From Spirochaetales bacterium (GTDB lineage Bacteria; Spirochaetota; Spirochaetia; Sphaerochaetales; Sphaerochaetaceae), in NCBI GenBank assembly GCA_017614625.1, contig JAGABK010000113.1, positions 1-8,934 on the forward strand: 8,934 nucleotides of DNA, in the 5' to 3' direction. Each line of letters begins with the position of its first letter. Positions within the stretch are counted from its first letter, which is position 1. The notes below the pieces were generated by a model that saw nothing but the letters and a program-made list of their open reading frames with translations, was not told where the DNA came from and did no database searches. This document shows, piece after piece, positions 1 to 5,748 of this stretch. Position numbers and translations under genes: made by a program.

Positions 1-41
1 ATCTGACTTAGGTATTTTTCTCTGAAGAAAAGCTTGCCCAT
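1..41 (-). CDS. 5' end of an unidentified gene (13 codons visible)
   Basis: The minus strand has an ATG at 41-39 followed by an open frame to the window edge, reading MGKLFFREKYLSQ. A strong Shine-Dalgarno sequence, GGAGG (complement of 48-52), lies 6 bases upstream of the ATG, and a good -10 hexamer, TATCAT (complement of 59-64), lies just beyond that. Together these make a real gene start likely. The fragment is basic and partly hydrophobic but too short to assign to a family. The gene lies downstream of guaA on the same strand but is separated by 177 bp with its own putative promoter and operator-like repeat, so it is probably a separate transcription unit. Function unknown. Confidence 0.6.
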   Translation of the reverse strand, partial: MGKLFFREKYLSQ

Positions 42-58
42 GATGTTCCTCCGAGGAT

Positions 59-64
59 ATGATA
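59..64 (-). promoter_or_regulatory. Putative -10 box of the left-edge gene
   Basis: The minus strand reads TATCAT here (5 of 6 match to TATAAT), 17 bases upstream of the ATG at 41. A 17-bp spacer puts the -35 hexamer at 82-87 (TAGTTA on the minus strand, a poor match), inside the right-hand-palindromic GTTAACTAGA arm. A weak -35 covered by an operator-like arm fits a regulated promoter, but this is inference from sequence alone. Confidence 0.4.
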
Positions 65-79
65 CATCAAAAACCCACA

Positions 80-124
80 GTTAACTAGATTTTTTCTGTA
101 TTTCTTCAAATTTGTCTAGTTAAC
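80..124. repeat. Perfect 10-bp inverted repeat, candidate operator
   Basis: GTTAACTAGA at 80-89 is repeated as its exact reverse complement, TCTAGTTAAC, at 115-124, with 25 bp between the arms (35 bp centre to centre). Each arm carries the palindrome GTTAAC. The intervening DNA is AT-rich. The left arm covers the expected -35 position of the promoter for the gene at 1-41; the right arm lies upstream of it. This geometry suits a dimeric or tetrameric regulator binding two sites. It is an unlikely terminator for guaA, because the loop is long and no U-tract follows on the minus strand. The regulator is not identifiable from the window. Confidence 0.5.
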
Positions 125-218
125 CCGCTGTTTTCAAGAGGACTAAGTCATTAAAACTGAAGAAGAATCAATTCTGAACTGTTCTTTCCCACCCGTCCAT
201 GTGTGTTTTGATATGCAA

Positions 219-1766
219 TCATTCCCACTCCACCGTTGCGGGCGGTTTTGCGGTGATGTCGTAGACCACGCGGTTGATGTGCGGGACCTCGTTGACTATG
301 CGGTGTGATATCTTCTCCAGAAGCTCGTACGGGATCCTGGTGAACGTTGCCGTCATGAAGTCCGTGGTGCTCACGCAGCGCAGGGCCAGCGTGTATTCGT
401 AGGTCCTTCCGTCTCCCATGACGCCGACGCTCCTTGTGTTCGTCAGGACGGCGAAATACTGGCTGGCGTCGGGAACCTTCGCGGCCTCGATCTCGCTTCT
501 GAATATCCAGTCGGCCTCACGCAGGACGTAGAGCTTTTCCTCGGTGATGTCGCCTATGACCCTAATCGCAAGTCCCGGACCCGGGAACGGCTGGCGGCTG
601 ACCAGGTACTCGGGAAGTCCGAGCTCGCGTCCCAGCTGGCGCACCTCGTCCTTGAAAAGGTACCTCAGGGGCTCGATTATCTCCCTGAAATCCACGTAAT
701 CCGGAAGTCCTCCGACGTTGTGGTGGCTCTTTATGACTGCGGCGTTGCTTCCGAGGCCCGATTCTATGACATCGGGATAAATCGTTCCCTGGACAAGGAA
801 ATCGACCTTTCCGATTTTCTTCGATTCCGCTTCGAAGGTCCTGATGAACTCCTCGCCGATGATTTTCCTCTTGTGCTCCGGCTCCGAAACGCCTGCAAGT
901 TTCTCAAGGAAGACCTTCTGAGCGTTCACGCGGATGAAGTATATGGGATAGGCGGAGAATATCTGCTCGACCTGGTCGCCTTCGTCCTTCCTCATAAGGC
1001 CGTGGTCGACGAAGACGCAAGTGAGCTTCTCGCCGATGGCCTGCGACATGAGCGCCGCGGCGACGGAACTGTCCACGCCTCCTGAGAGCGCCAGGAGAGC
1101 CTTTCCGTCTCCGACCTTGGCCCTGATGGCTTCGATGGCAGTCTGCTTGTAGTTTGCCATGGACCATGTGGCTTTGGCGCCCGCTATGTCCATGAGGAAG
1201 GTCCTGAGGATCTCAAAACCTTTCTCCGTGTGGCTGACCTCCGGATGGAACTGCACCGCGTAGAAGTTTCTCTTTGTGTCCTCGAAGCCTGCGAACGGGC
1301 ATCCGGCTGAGTGCGCTATGGGCACGAAACCCTCCGGAAGACGCTTCACACTGTCTCCGTGGCTCATCCAAGTAATGCTTTTTTTAGTTATATTGCCGAA
1401 CAAGGAAGAATTGGTGTTGAATTCTGTTTCGGTTCTTCCGTACTCCCTGCTGGCCAGGCTGTCGGCCGGAACGACCTGTCCGCCGAGGGTGTGGGCCATG
1501 AGCTGGGCTCCGTAGCAGATGCCCAGGACCGGGATGCCCATCTCGAAGAGGCGGGTGTCGATCTTCGGGGAGTTCTCGTCGTATACGCTGGAAGGACCTC
1601 CGGAGAGGATTACCGCCAGCGGGTTGAAATCCTGTATCTGTTCGAACGGAATGGAGAACGGCTTTATCTCGCAGTAGATTCCGATCTCCCTGACGCGTCT
1701 GGCAATGAGCTGGTTGTACTGGCTCCCGAAATCAAGGATCAGTACCTTTTCTTCTTCGCTGTGCAT
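219..1766 (-). CDS. guaA: GMP synthase (glutamine-hydrolysing)
   Basis: Converts XMP to GMP using ATP and glutamine in the cytoplasm, the last step of guanine nucleotide synthesis. The 515 residues match the usual length and domain order. An N-terminal class I glutamine amidotransferase has nucleophile Cys84 in GICYGAQ and His174/Glu176 in QFHPE. The ATP pyrophosphatase follows, with P-loop SGGVDSS at 228-234. The C-terminal dimerisation/XMP-binding domain carries GPGLAIRVIGD and ends in the family-typical PPATVEWE. It is the second gene of an operon: its ATG lies 12 bases after the xpt stop, and a GAGGAAAG Shine-Dalgarno overlaps that stop codon. One local oddity is an AT-rich stretch around 1371-1440 (residues about 109-132). 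All key catalytic residues I checked are present. Confidence 0.98.
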   Translation of the reverse strand: MHSEEEKVLILDFGSQYNQLIARRVREIGIYCEIKPFSIPFEQIQDFNPLAVILSGGPSSVYDENSPKIDTRLFEMGIPVLGICYGAQLMAHTLGGQVVPADSLASREYGRTETEFNTNSSLFGNITKKSITWMSHGDSVKRLPEGFVPIAHSAGCPFAGFEDTKRNFYAVQFHPEVSHTEKGFEILRTFLMDIAGAKATWSMANYKQTAIEAIRAKVGDGKALLALSGGVDSSVAAALMSQAIGEKLTCVFVDHGLMRKDEGDQVEQIFSAYPIYFIRVNAQKVFLEKLAGVSEPEHKRKIIGEEFIRTFEAESKKIGKVDFLVQGTIYPDVIESGLGSNAAVIKSHHNVGGLPDYVDFREIIEPLRYLFKDEVRQLGRELGLPEYLVSRQPFPGPGLAIRVIGDITEEKLYVLREADWIFRSEIEAAKVPDASQYFAVLTNTRSVGVMGDGRTYEYTLALRCVSTTDFMTATFTRIPYELLEKISHRIVNEVPHINRVVYDITAKPPATVEWE

Positions 1767-1778
1767 GAGGTGCTTTCC

Positions 1779-2351
1779 TCAGTCCCTGAACACTATCTTG
1801 CAATCGTCGGCTGAATCAATCACTGCAAGGCTGTAGATGTCTATTCCCGCCTTGCGGAACTTGTCTCCGCCGCCCTGGAAGCCTTTTTCGATGGCGATTC
1901 CGATTCCCTCGAGCGTCGCGCCGGCCTCCCTGACTATGTCGGTCAGGCCTCTGATGGCTTCGCCGTTGGCGAGGAAGTCGTCCATGATCAGGATGTGGTC
2001 CTCGGGTTTGATGAATTCGGACTCGACCATGACCGTGACCGTCTTCTTGTAGGTGTAGGAATAGATTTCGCTGCAGAGAAGACCGTTCTCGATGTTGTCG
2101 CTCTTCGCTTTCTTGGCGAACACCAGGGGGATGCCCCAGAGGTAGGAGCAGACGCTGGCCAGTGCTATTCCGCTGGCCTCGATCGTCAGTATCTCGGTGA
2201 TCTTGGAAATGTCGAAGTGCTTTGCGAATTCCTCTGCCATTCTGCCAAGCAGCGCCGTGTCGACCCTGTGGTTGAGGAATGAACCGACCTTGATGATGTT
2301 GCCCGGAAGGACCTTTCCTTCCGACAGTATTCGTGCTTTGAGTTCGTCCAT
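1779..2351 (-). CDS. xpt: Xanthine phosphoribosyltransferase
   Basis: Transfers the phosphoribosyl group of PRPP to xanthine to make XMP, a purine salvage step in the cytoplasm. The 190 residues are close to Bacillus subtilis Xpt (194) and share its landmarks. KVGSFLNHRVD lies near residues 21-31. TIEASGIALA near 56-65 matches the Xpt base/phosphate region. The PRPP-binding motif ILIMDDFLANGEA lies at about 120-132, and GIGIAIEKGFQGG follows. The FLNHR motif and spacing favour Xpt over adenine phosphoribosyltransferase. It is the first gene of xpt-guaA, so its product XMP is the substrate of the next enzyme. No Shine-Dalgarno precedes the ATG. No purine riboswitch is recognisable in the short leader, unlike the B. 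subtilis xpt leader. Confidence 0.95.
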   Translation of the reverse strand: MDELKARILSEGKVLPGNIIKVGSFLNHRVDTALLGRMAEEFAKHFDISKITEILTIEASGIALASVCSYLWGIPLVFAKKAKSDNIENGLLCSEIYSYTYKKTVTVMVESEFIKPEDHILIMDDFLANGEAIRGLTDIVREAGATLEGIGIAIEKGFQGGGDKFRKAGIDIYSLAVIDSADDCKIVFRD

Positions 2352-2357
2352 GCTTAA

Positions 2358-2386
2358 GTGTCGCGGTTTTATATAAAGAGTGTCAA
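2358..2386 (-). promoter_or_regulatory. Putative xpt-guaA promoter
   Basis: The minus strand has a perfect -35 hexamer, TTGACA (complement of 2381-2386). The -10 is ambiguous. With an 18-bp spacer it is GACACT (complement of 2357-2362), 3 of 6 matches, ending 5 bases before the ATG. A better-looking TATAAA (complement of 2368-2373) is too close to that -35 and lacks a good -35 of its own. Either choice leaves an untranslated leader of roughly 10 bases or fewer. Confidence 0.4.
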
Positions 2387-2426
2387 TTCTGCCTTGGAAA
2401 AAAGGGCGGCCAAATGGCGCGATAAT

Positions 2427-2458
2427 GCAACCGATGGCAACAAATAGCCACCGGTTGC
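2427..2458 (-). terminator. Hairpin downstream of malQ, probable transcript end
   Basis: GCAACCGATGGC (2427-2438) and GCCACCGGTTGC (2447-2458) form a 12-bp stem around an 8-base loop. Read as minus-strand RNA, every position pairs, with one G-U wobble. Read as plus-strand RNA, that position is an A-C mismatch, so the structure fits transcription from malQ. It begins about 30 bases after the malQ stop. The tract just downstream (ATTATCGCGCC) is only weakly U-rich; a T6 run comes later, at complement 2399-2404. It may therefore be an intrinsic terminator of modest strength or a 3'-end-stabilising hairpin. Confidence 0.55.
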
Positions 2459-2489
2459 GATGATTTCGGGACAGATTTCCGAATTCGGA

Positions 2490-4004
2490 TTAGTTTTCAG
2501 TCCTTCCGTAGAGCTTCACGAACTCGCCGAAGCGGCTGAGCATCCAGAACTGCAACAGGTCCGGATCGTAGCGCCACGACCAGTTGGAGCTTCCGACCAC
2601 AGCAGGCATGTTCATCCTCGCGCTGTTGTCCAGACCCAGGATGTCCTGCATGGGGATGACGACCGTATCCGCAGGACTTGCCATGAGGGCGCGGATCATC
2701 TGCCAGACCACTTCCTCGTCCGGGCACTGGAGATAGCGCCTGACTATGTCCTTGTATTCCTCCGGCAGGTTCTGGAACCAGCCGCGGGTCGTCTCGTTGT
2801 CGTGCGTTCCCGTGTAGGCCACGCATTTGCGCTCGTAGTTGTGCGGAAGGTATGCGTTCTTCGAGTCGAAATAGCCCTTGGAGAGGTCGAACGAGAACTG
2901 CATGATCTTCATGCCGGGGAAGCCGCTCTTTTTCTTCATCTCTGCCACGGCGGGTGTGAGGAAGCCAAGGTCCTCTCCGATTATGTCCATGCCCTTGAAG
3001 TGCTTGAGAAGGTCCATTCCGGGACCCTGGACCCACTTGCCGTTCTTGGCGTTCTCGGCACCTGCGGGAACCTCCCAGTAGGATTCGAAGCCGCGGAAAT
3101 GGTCGATCCTGACGATATCGACGAGCGACAGGGTCATCTCCATGCGCTTGCGCCACCAGGCATAGTCGTCCTTGGCGTGCTCGGGCCAGTCGTAGACCGG
3201 ATTTCCCCAGAGCTGGCCCAGTTCGGTGAATGCATCCGGCGGGCAGCCGGCCATGGCGGTCTGCTGTCCGTTCCTGTCGATCTTGAACAGGCTCCTGTTG
3301 GTCCAGGCATCGACGCTGTCGCCTGCCACGTAGATGGGGATGTCGCCTATGACCTTGATTCCCAGGCCGTTGGCGAAGCGGTGCAATTCGTTCCACTGGC
3401 TGAAAAAGAAGTACTGCAGGACCTTGTAGACCCCGATCTCGTGGGAGAGGGTCTTCGTCCATTTTGAGATGGCTGTCTTCTTCCTGTTCTTGATGTCATC
3501 GTCCCACATGAACCAGCGGGAATCGCCGAAGTGGTTCACCAGGGCCTGGTAGAGGGCGTAGTCGTCCAGCCACCATGCGTTCTCGGCGCAGAAGGCCCTG
3601 TAGTCGTCCTTTGAGCAGGGGTTCTCGATGAAAAGGCCCGCCGCTTCCTTCAGGAGGGGCATCTTGTACCGGTAGACCTCGCTGTAGTCCACGCGGCCCT
3701 TGCACCTGTTCTCGGGGTCCCTGTAGGTCTTTCCGAGCCCCTTGTCGCCGCAGAGGCGGTCAAGGGACCTGAGGTCGATCAGCAGCTCGTTGCCCGCGAA
3801 GGTGGACCTTGCGGCGTAGGGGCTGTCGCCGTAGCCCGTGGGGCCCAGCGGAAGGATCTGCCAGAGCGTCACTCCTGCCGCCGAAAGGGCGTGGAGGGTC
3901 TGTCTTGCTTCGATTCCCAGGTCGCCGATTCCGAAGGGCGACGGGAAGGATGTGGGATGTATGAGAACGCCGCAGCGTCTTGCTTCTTCTTTGCCTTTTT
4001 TCAT
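2490..4004 (-). CDS. malQ: 4-alpha-glucanotransferase (amylomaltase)
   Basis: Glycoside hydrolase family 77 enzyme that moves 1,4-alpha-glucan segments between maltodextrins, in cytoplasmic maltodextrin and glycogen metabolism. With the start used here it has 504 residues, typical of the Thermus/plant D-enzyme type. It has GVLIHPTSFPSPFGIGDLG at the N-terminus and LPLGPTGYGDSPY. The family's catalytic positions are all visible: Asp301 in VRIDHFRG (nucleophile), Glu344 in IIGEDLG (acid/base) and Asp402 in GTHDNETTRGW. An ATG four codons upstream (4016-4014) is rejected because it lies inside the likely -10 box TATGGT (complement of 4012-4017), which ends 7 bases before the chosen ATG. No Shine-Dalgarno is present. 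It is monocistronic, divergent from carD, and has no other sugar genes nearby. Confidence 0.96.
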   Translation of the reverse strand: MKKGKEEARRCGVLIHPTSFPSPFGIGDLGIEARQTLHALSAAGVTLWQILPLGPTGYGDSPYAARSTFAGNELLIDLRSLDRLCGDKGLGKTYRDPENRCKGRVDYSEVYRYKMPLLKEAAGLFIENPCSKDDYRAFCAENAWWLDDYALYQALVNHFGDSRWFMWDDDIKNRKKTAISKWTKTLSHEIGVYKVLQYFFFSQWNELHRFANGLGIKVIGDIPIYVAGDSVDAWTNRSLFKIDRNGQQTAMAGCPPDAFTELGQLWGNPVYDWPEHAKDDYAWWRKRMEMTLSLVDIVRIDHFRGFESYWEVPAGAENAKNGKWVQGPGMDLLKHFKGMDIIGEDLGFLTPAVAEMKKKSGFPGMKIMQFSFDLSKGYFDSKNAYLPHNYERKCVAYTGTHDNETTRGWFQNLPEEYKDIVRRYLQCPDEEVVWQMIRALMASPADTVVIPMQDILGLDNSARMNMPAVVGSSNWSWRYDPDLLQFWMLSRFGEFVKLYGRTEN

Positions 4005-4011
4005 GCCTGAA

Positions 4012-4020
4012 ACCATACCA
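4012..4020 (-). promoter_or_regulatory. malQ extended -10 promoter element
   Basis: The minus strand reads TGG-TATGGT, an extended -10 (TGn plus hexamer, 4 of 6 to TATAAT), ending 7 bases before the malQ ATG at 4004. No convincing -35 lies at 16-18 bp spacing; an A9 tract (complement of 4029-4037) occupies that region instead. Initiation at the normal distance would start the mRNA at or next to the A of the ATG. The same TGTGGTATG string occurs before rsmE. Confidence 0.5.
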
Positions 4021-4038
4021 CATGGAGGTTTTTTTTTC

Positions 4039-4044
4039 TATAAT
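4039..4044 (+). promoter_or_regulatory. Possible distal carD -10 box (P1)
   Basis: A second perfect TATAAT lies exactly 35 bp upstream of the proximal one, directly after the T9 tract. The -35 at 17-bp spacing (TACCAC, 4016-4021) is poor. If active, it would start near 4051 and give a leader of about 35 bases that still lacks a Shine-Dalgarno. It may be a chance hexamer in AT-rich DNA. Confidence 0.3.
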
Positions 4045-4050
4045 CCTCGC

Positions 4051-4079
4051 TTGTTCAGACCCCTTTTCTGGGATATAAT
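4051..4079 (+). promoter_or_regulatory. carD-ispD-ispF proximal promoter (P2)
   Basis: TTGTTC at 4051-4056 and a perfect TATAAT at 4074-4079 are separated by the optimal 17 bp. The -10 box ends 6 bases before the carD ATG, so the predicted transcription start coincides with the A of the start codon and the transcript would be leaderless. A T9 tract at 4029-4037 lies roughly at -50 to -57, where an UP-like element could act. Confidence 0.7.
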
Positions 4080-4085
4080 GAAGCT

Positions 4086-4586
4086 ATGAATCCCGAAACG
4101 AAAACCCAGTTCCAGATCGGCGAGCATGTTGTTTATCCTCTTCAGGGTGTCGGTATCATCAAGGACATCAGGGAGCGTGTGATCCGTGATGTTCCGGTGC
4201 TCTACTACGTCATCTACATCGACATGTCCGACATGACCGTGAGCATCCCGGTGGACAAGGTTTCGGAGTCCGGAGTGAGGGCCATCGTGTCGGCCGAAGA
4301 CGCCGTCAGCGCCCTCGAAAGCATCTCAAGCAGCTATGAACCCGTATCCGTGGACTGGAAGGCCCGCTACCAGATGAACGTGGACCTTATCAAGGAGGGT
4401 TCGGTGTTCTCAATCGCCAAGGTCGTGCAGGGTCTCTACCACAGAAGCAAGGTCAAGGAGCTTCCCGTCCAGGAGCGCAAGCTCTACGACAACGCCCTGT
4501 GCCTTCTGATCGACGAGTGCTCGTACGCCCTGGGCAAGGACAAGAAAGAGATCGAGAAGACCATATTCACCCATCTGGAGAAGTGA
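4086..4586 (+). CDS. carD: CarD/CdnL-family RNA polymerase-binding regulator
   Basis: CarD-family proteins bind the RNA polymerase beta subunit and stabilise open promoter complexes, often affecting rRNA and housekeeping transcription. The 166 residues show the usual two parts. The N-terminal Tudor-like RNA polymerase interaction domain (about 8-65) begins FQIGEHVVYPLQGVGII. The C-terminal helical DNA-contact domain (about 80-160) contains DWKARYQMN; Trp91 aligns with the conserved tryptophan (Trp85 of Mycobacterium CarD) that wedges at the -10 element. It is first in an operon with ispD (2-bp gap) and ispF. There is no Shine-Dalgarno: the -10 box ends 6 bases before the ATG. Its exact targets here are unknown; the linkage to isoprenoid genes need not mean it regulates them. 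Confidence 0.93.
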   Translation: MNPETKTQFQIGEHVVYPLQGVGIIKDIRERVIRDVPVLYYVIYIDMSDMTVSIPVDKVSESGVRAIVSAEDAVSALESISSSYEPVSVDWKARYQMNVDLIKEGSVFSIAKVVQGLYHRSKVKELPVQERKLYDNALCLLIDECSYALGKDKKEIEKTIFTHLEK

Positions 4587-4588
4587 GA

Positions 4589-5272
4589 ATGCGCCATGCG
4601 GTCATAGTGACAGCTGCAGGTTCCTCCAGAAGATTCAACGGAAGCAAGAAGGAATTCGTACACATCGAAGGCGAAAGCGTGCTCTGCCGCGCCATCAGGC
4701 CTTTTCTGGCCTCCGAGGGCCTCTGCGCCCTGGTGGTGACATATAGGAAGGAAGACTTACAAACGGCGCAAAAGCTTGTGGGGACGTTGGATACGTCCGG
4801 AATAAGGGTTCTGTTCGCTGAGGGAGGGGAAACCCGGCAGGAGTCCGTTTTCAACGGCCTGAAGGCCCTCTACGACCTGCGCGATGAGCTTGAAATCGAT
4901 CTGGTGAGCATCCATGACGGGGCCCGCCCGTTCGTGGACACGGCCCTTGTGGACAGATGCCTCAAGGAGGCCGCGCGCACCGGAGGAGCCTGCCCGTGCC
5001 TGCCCGTGACCGACACGATCGTACGGGTCTCGGAAGACGGCCTGCTCCAGAGCCGCATCGACAGGGAGGGCGTGTTCACCGTCCAGACCCCGCAGACCTT
5101 CAGGTTCCCGGACATCTATCTGGCGCACTGCCAGGCCAGGGCCGATGTCGCCTATACGGACGACACCGAGATCTTCCTCCACTGGGGCGGAAGCGTGGCC
5201 TGCATCGAAGGAAGCTCGGACAACAGGAAGATAACATTCGCCAAGGACATCCAGGACCGGAGGCACTCATGA
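4589..5272 (+). CDS. ispD: 2-C-methyl-D-erythritol 4-phosphate cytidylyltransferase
   Basis: Joins MEP and CTP to give CDP-methylerythritol in the cytoplasmic MEP pathway to isoprenoid precursors. The start is ATG at 4589, 2 bases after the carD stop, chosen because GGAG (4577-4580) sits 8 bases upstream and because the protein then begins MRHAVIVTAAGSSRRF like other family members. It has 227 residues, the normal length. The CTP-binding loop AAGSSRRFNGSKKE is at 9-22, HDGARPFV at 109-116, QTPQTFR and YTDDTEIF follow, and the C-terminal GSSDNRKITFAKDI is family-typical. Its stop overlaps the ispF start by 4 bases (ATGA), implying translational coupling. It is a separate protein rather than the IspDF fusion found in some bacteria. 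Confidence 0.96.
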   Translation: MRHAVIVTAAGSSRRFNGSKKEFVHIEGESVLCRAIRPFLASEGLCALVVTYRKEDLQTAQKLVGTLDTSGIRVLFAEGGETRQESVFNGLKALYDLRDELEIDLVSIHDGARPFVDTALVDRCLKEAARTGGACPCLPVTDTIVRVSEDGLLQSRIDREGVFTVQTPQTFRFPDIYLAHCQARADVAYTDDTEIFLHWGGSVACIEGSSDNRKITFAKDIQDRRHS

Positions 5273-5748
5273 ACAGAATCGGAACAGGTTGGGACATACA
5301 CGCCCTTGCTCCCGGGCGCGATCTGGTGCTCGGAGGAGTCCGCATCGACAGCCCCAAGGGCTGCGTGGGCCATTCCGACGGCGATGCTTTGGTGCATGCC
5401 GTGATCGACTCGCTTCTCGGCGCCTGCGGTGCCGATGACATCGGAACGCTCTTTCCCGATACCGACCCGCGCTACAAGGGAATCGATTCGACCAAGCTTC
5501 TGTCGGAGGTCATGGGAATCGTGGCGCAGAAGGGCTTCAGGGTCGTCAACATCGATACCGTGGTGATCCTGCAGACTCCGAAGCTCGGACCCTACAAGAA
5601 CGCGATCCGCGAGAGGATGGCCGCCGTCATGGGCCTTGAGGCCGGACAGTTCAACGTCAAGGCCAAGACCGCTGAGAAAATGCTGGGAGAAGCAGGGCAG
5701 GGCGATGCCGTCATCTGCCGGAGCGTCTGTCTTCTCGAGTCAGTCTGA
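5269..5748 (+). CDS. ispF: 2-C-methyl-D-erythritol 2,4-cyclodiphosphate synthase
   Basis: Cyclises CDP-ME 2-phosphate to methylerythritol cyclodiphosphate with release of CMP; normally a trimer in the cytoplasm. The 159 residues match the family. Divalent-metal ligands are Asp9 and His11 (GWDIH) and His43 (DALVHA). HSDGD lies at 35-39, LFPDTDPRYKG at 61-71, and the CMP-side motif NVKAKTAEK at 129-137. GGAGG at 5259-5263 lies 5 bases before the ATG, and the start overlaps the ispD stop. The intervening kinase IspE is not in this window. The 3' end overlaps the convergent solute-binding gene by 9 bp, leaving no intergenic room for a terminator. Confidence 0.97.
   Translation: MNRIGTGWDIHALAPGRDLVLGGVRIDSPKGCVGHSDGDALVHAVIDSLLGACGADDIGTLFPDTDPRYKGIDSTKLLSEVMGIVAQKGFRVVNIDTVVILQTPKLGPYKNAIRERMAAVMGLEAGQFNVKAKTAEKMLGEAGQGDAVICRSVCLLESV

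Noticed and set aside
131..218. Intrinsic terminator after guaA
   Set aside because: Only 4-5 bp AT-rich stems such as AGAAT/ATTCT with 2-base loops, and no stem followed by a solid U-run.
720..1085. Plus-strand frame of 121 codons and similar frames across guaA
   Set aside because: Antisense to the well-supported ATP pyrophosphatase domain of guaA; no start signals.
2352..2489. Purine riboswitch before xpt
   Set aside because: No aptamer-like set of three helices with the conserved core; the only hairpin belongs to the malQ 3' side and the TTGACA promoter lies downstream of it.
2478..2489. 12-bp palindrome TCCGAATTCGGA at the malQ 3' end
   Set aside because: Overlaps or abuts the final codons, has no loop or U-tract, and no second copy is seen; most likely chance.
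2460..3467. Plus-strand open frame of 335 codons
   Set aside because: Fully antisense to malQ, whose three catalytic motifs are clear; no RBS or recognisable protein. It is a GC-rich shadow frame.
4005..4016. Upstream ATG of malQ adding four residues (MVSG)
   Set aside because: This ATG lies inside the likely -10 hexamer. It remains possible if the promoter is elsewhere.
4499..4588. Earlier ATG for ispD inside carD
   Set aside because: It adds 30 residues unlike any IspD N-terminus; ATG at 4589 has a Shine-Dalgarno and yields the normal protein.
4957..5268. In-frame extension upstream of ispF suggesting an IspD-IspF fusion
   Set aside because: The extension is in a different frame from ispD and reads as a shadow; GGAGG and ATG at 5269 mark the true ispF start.
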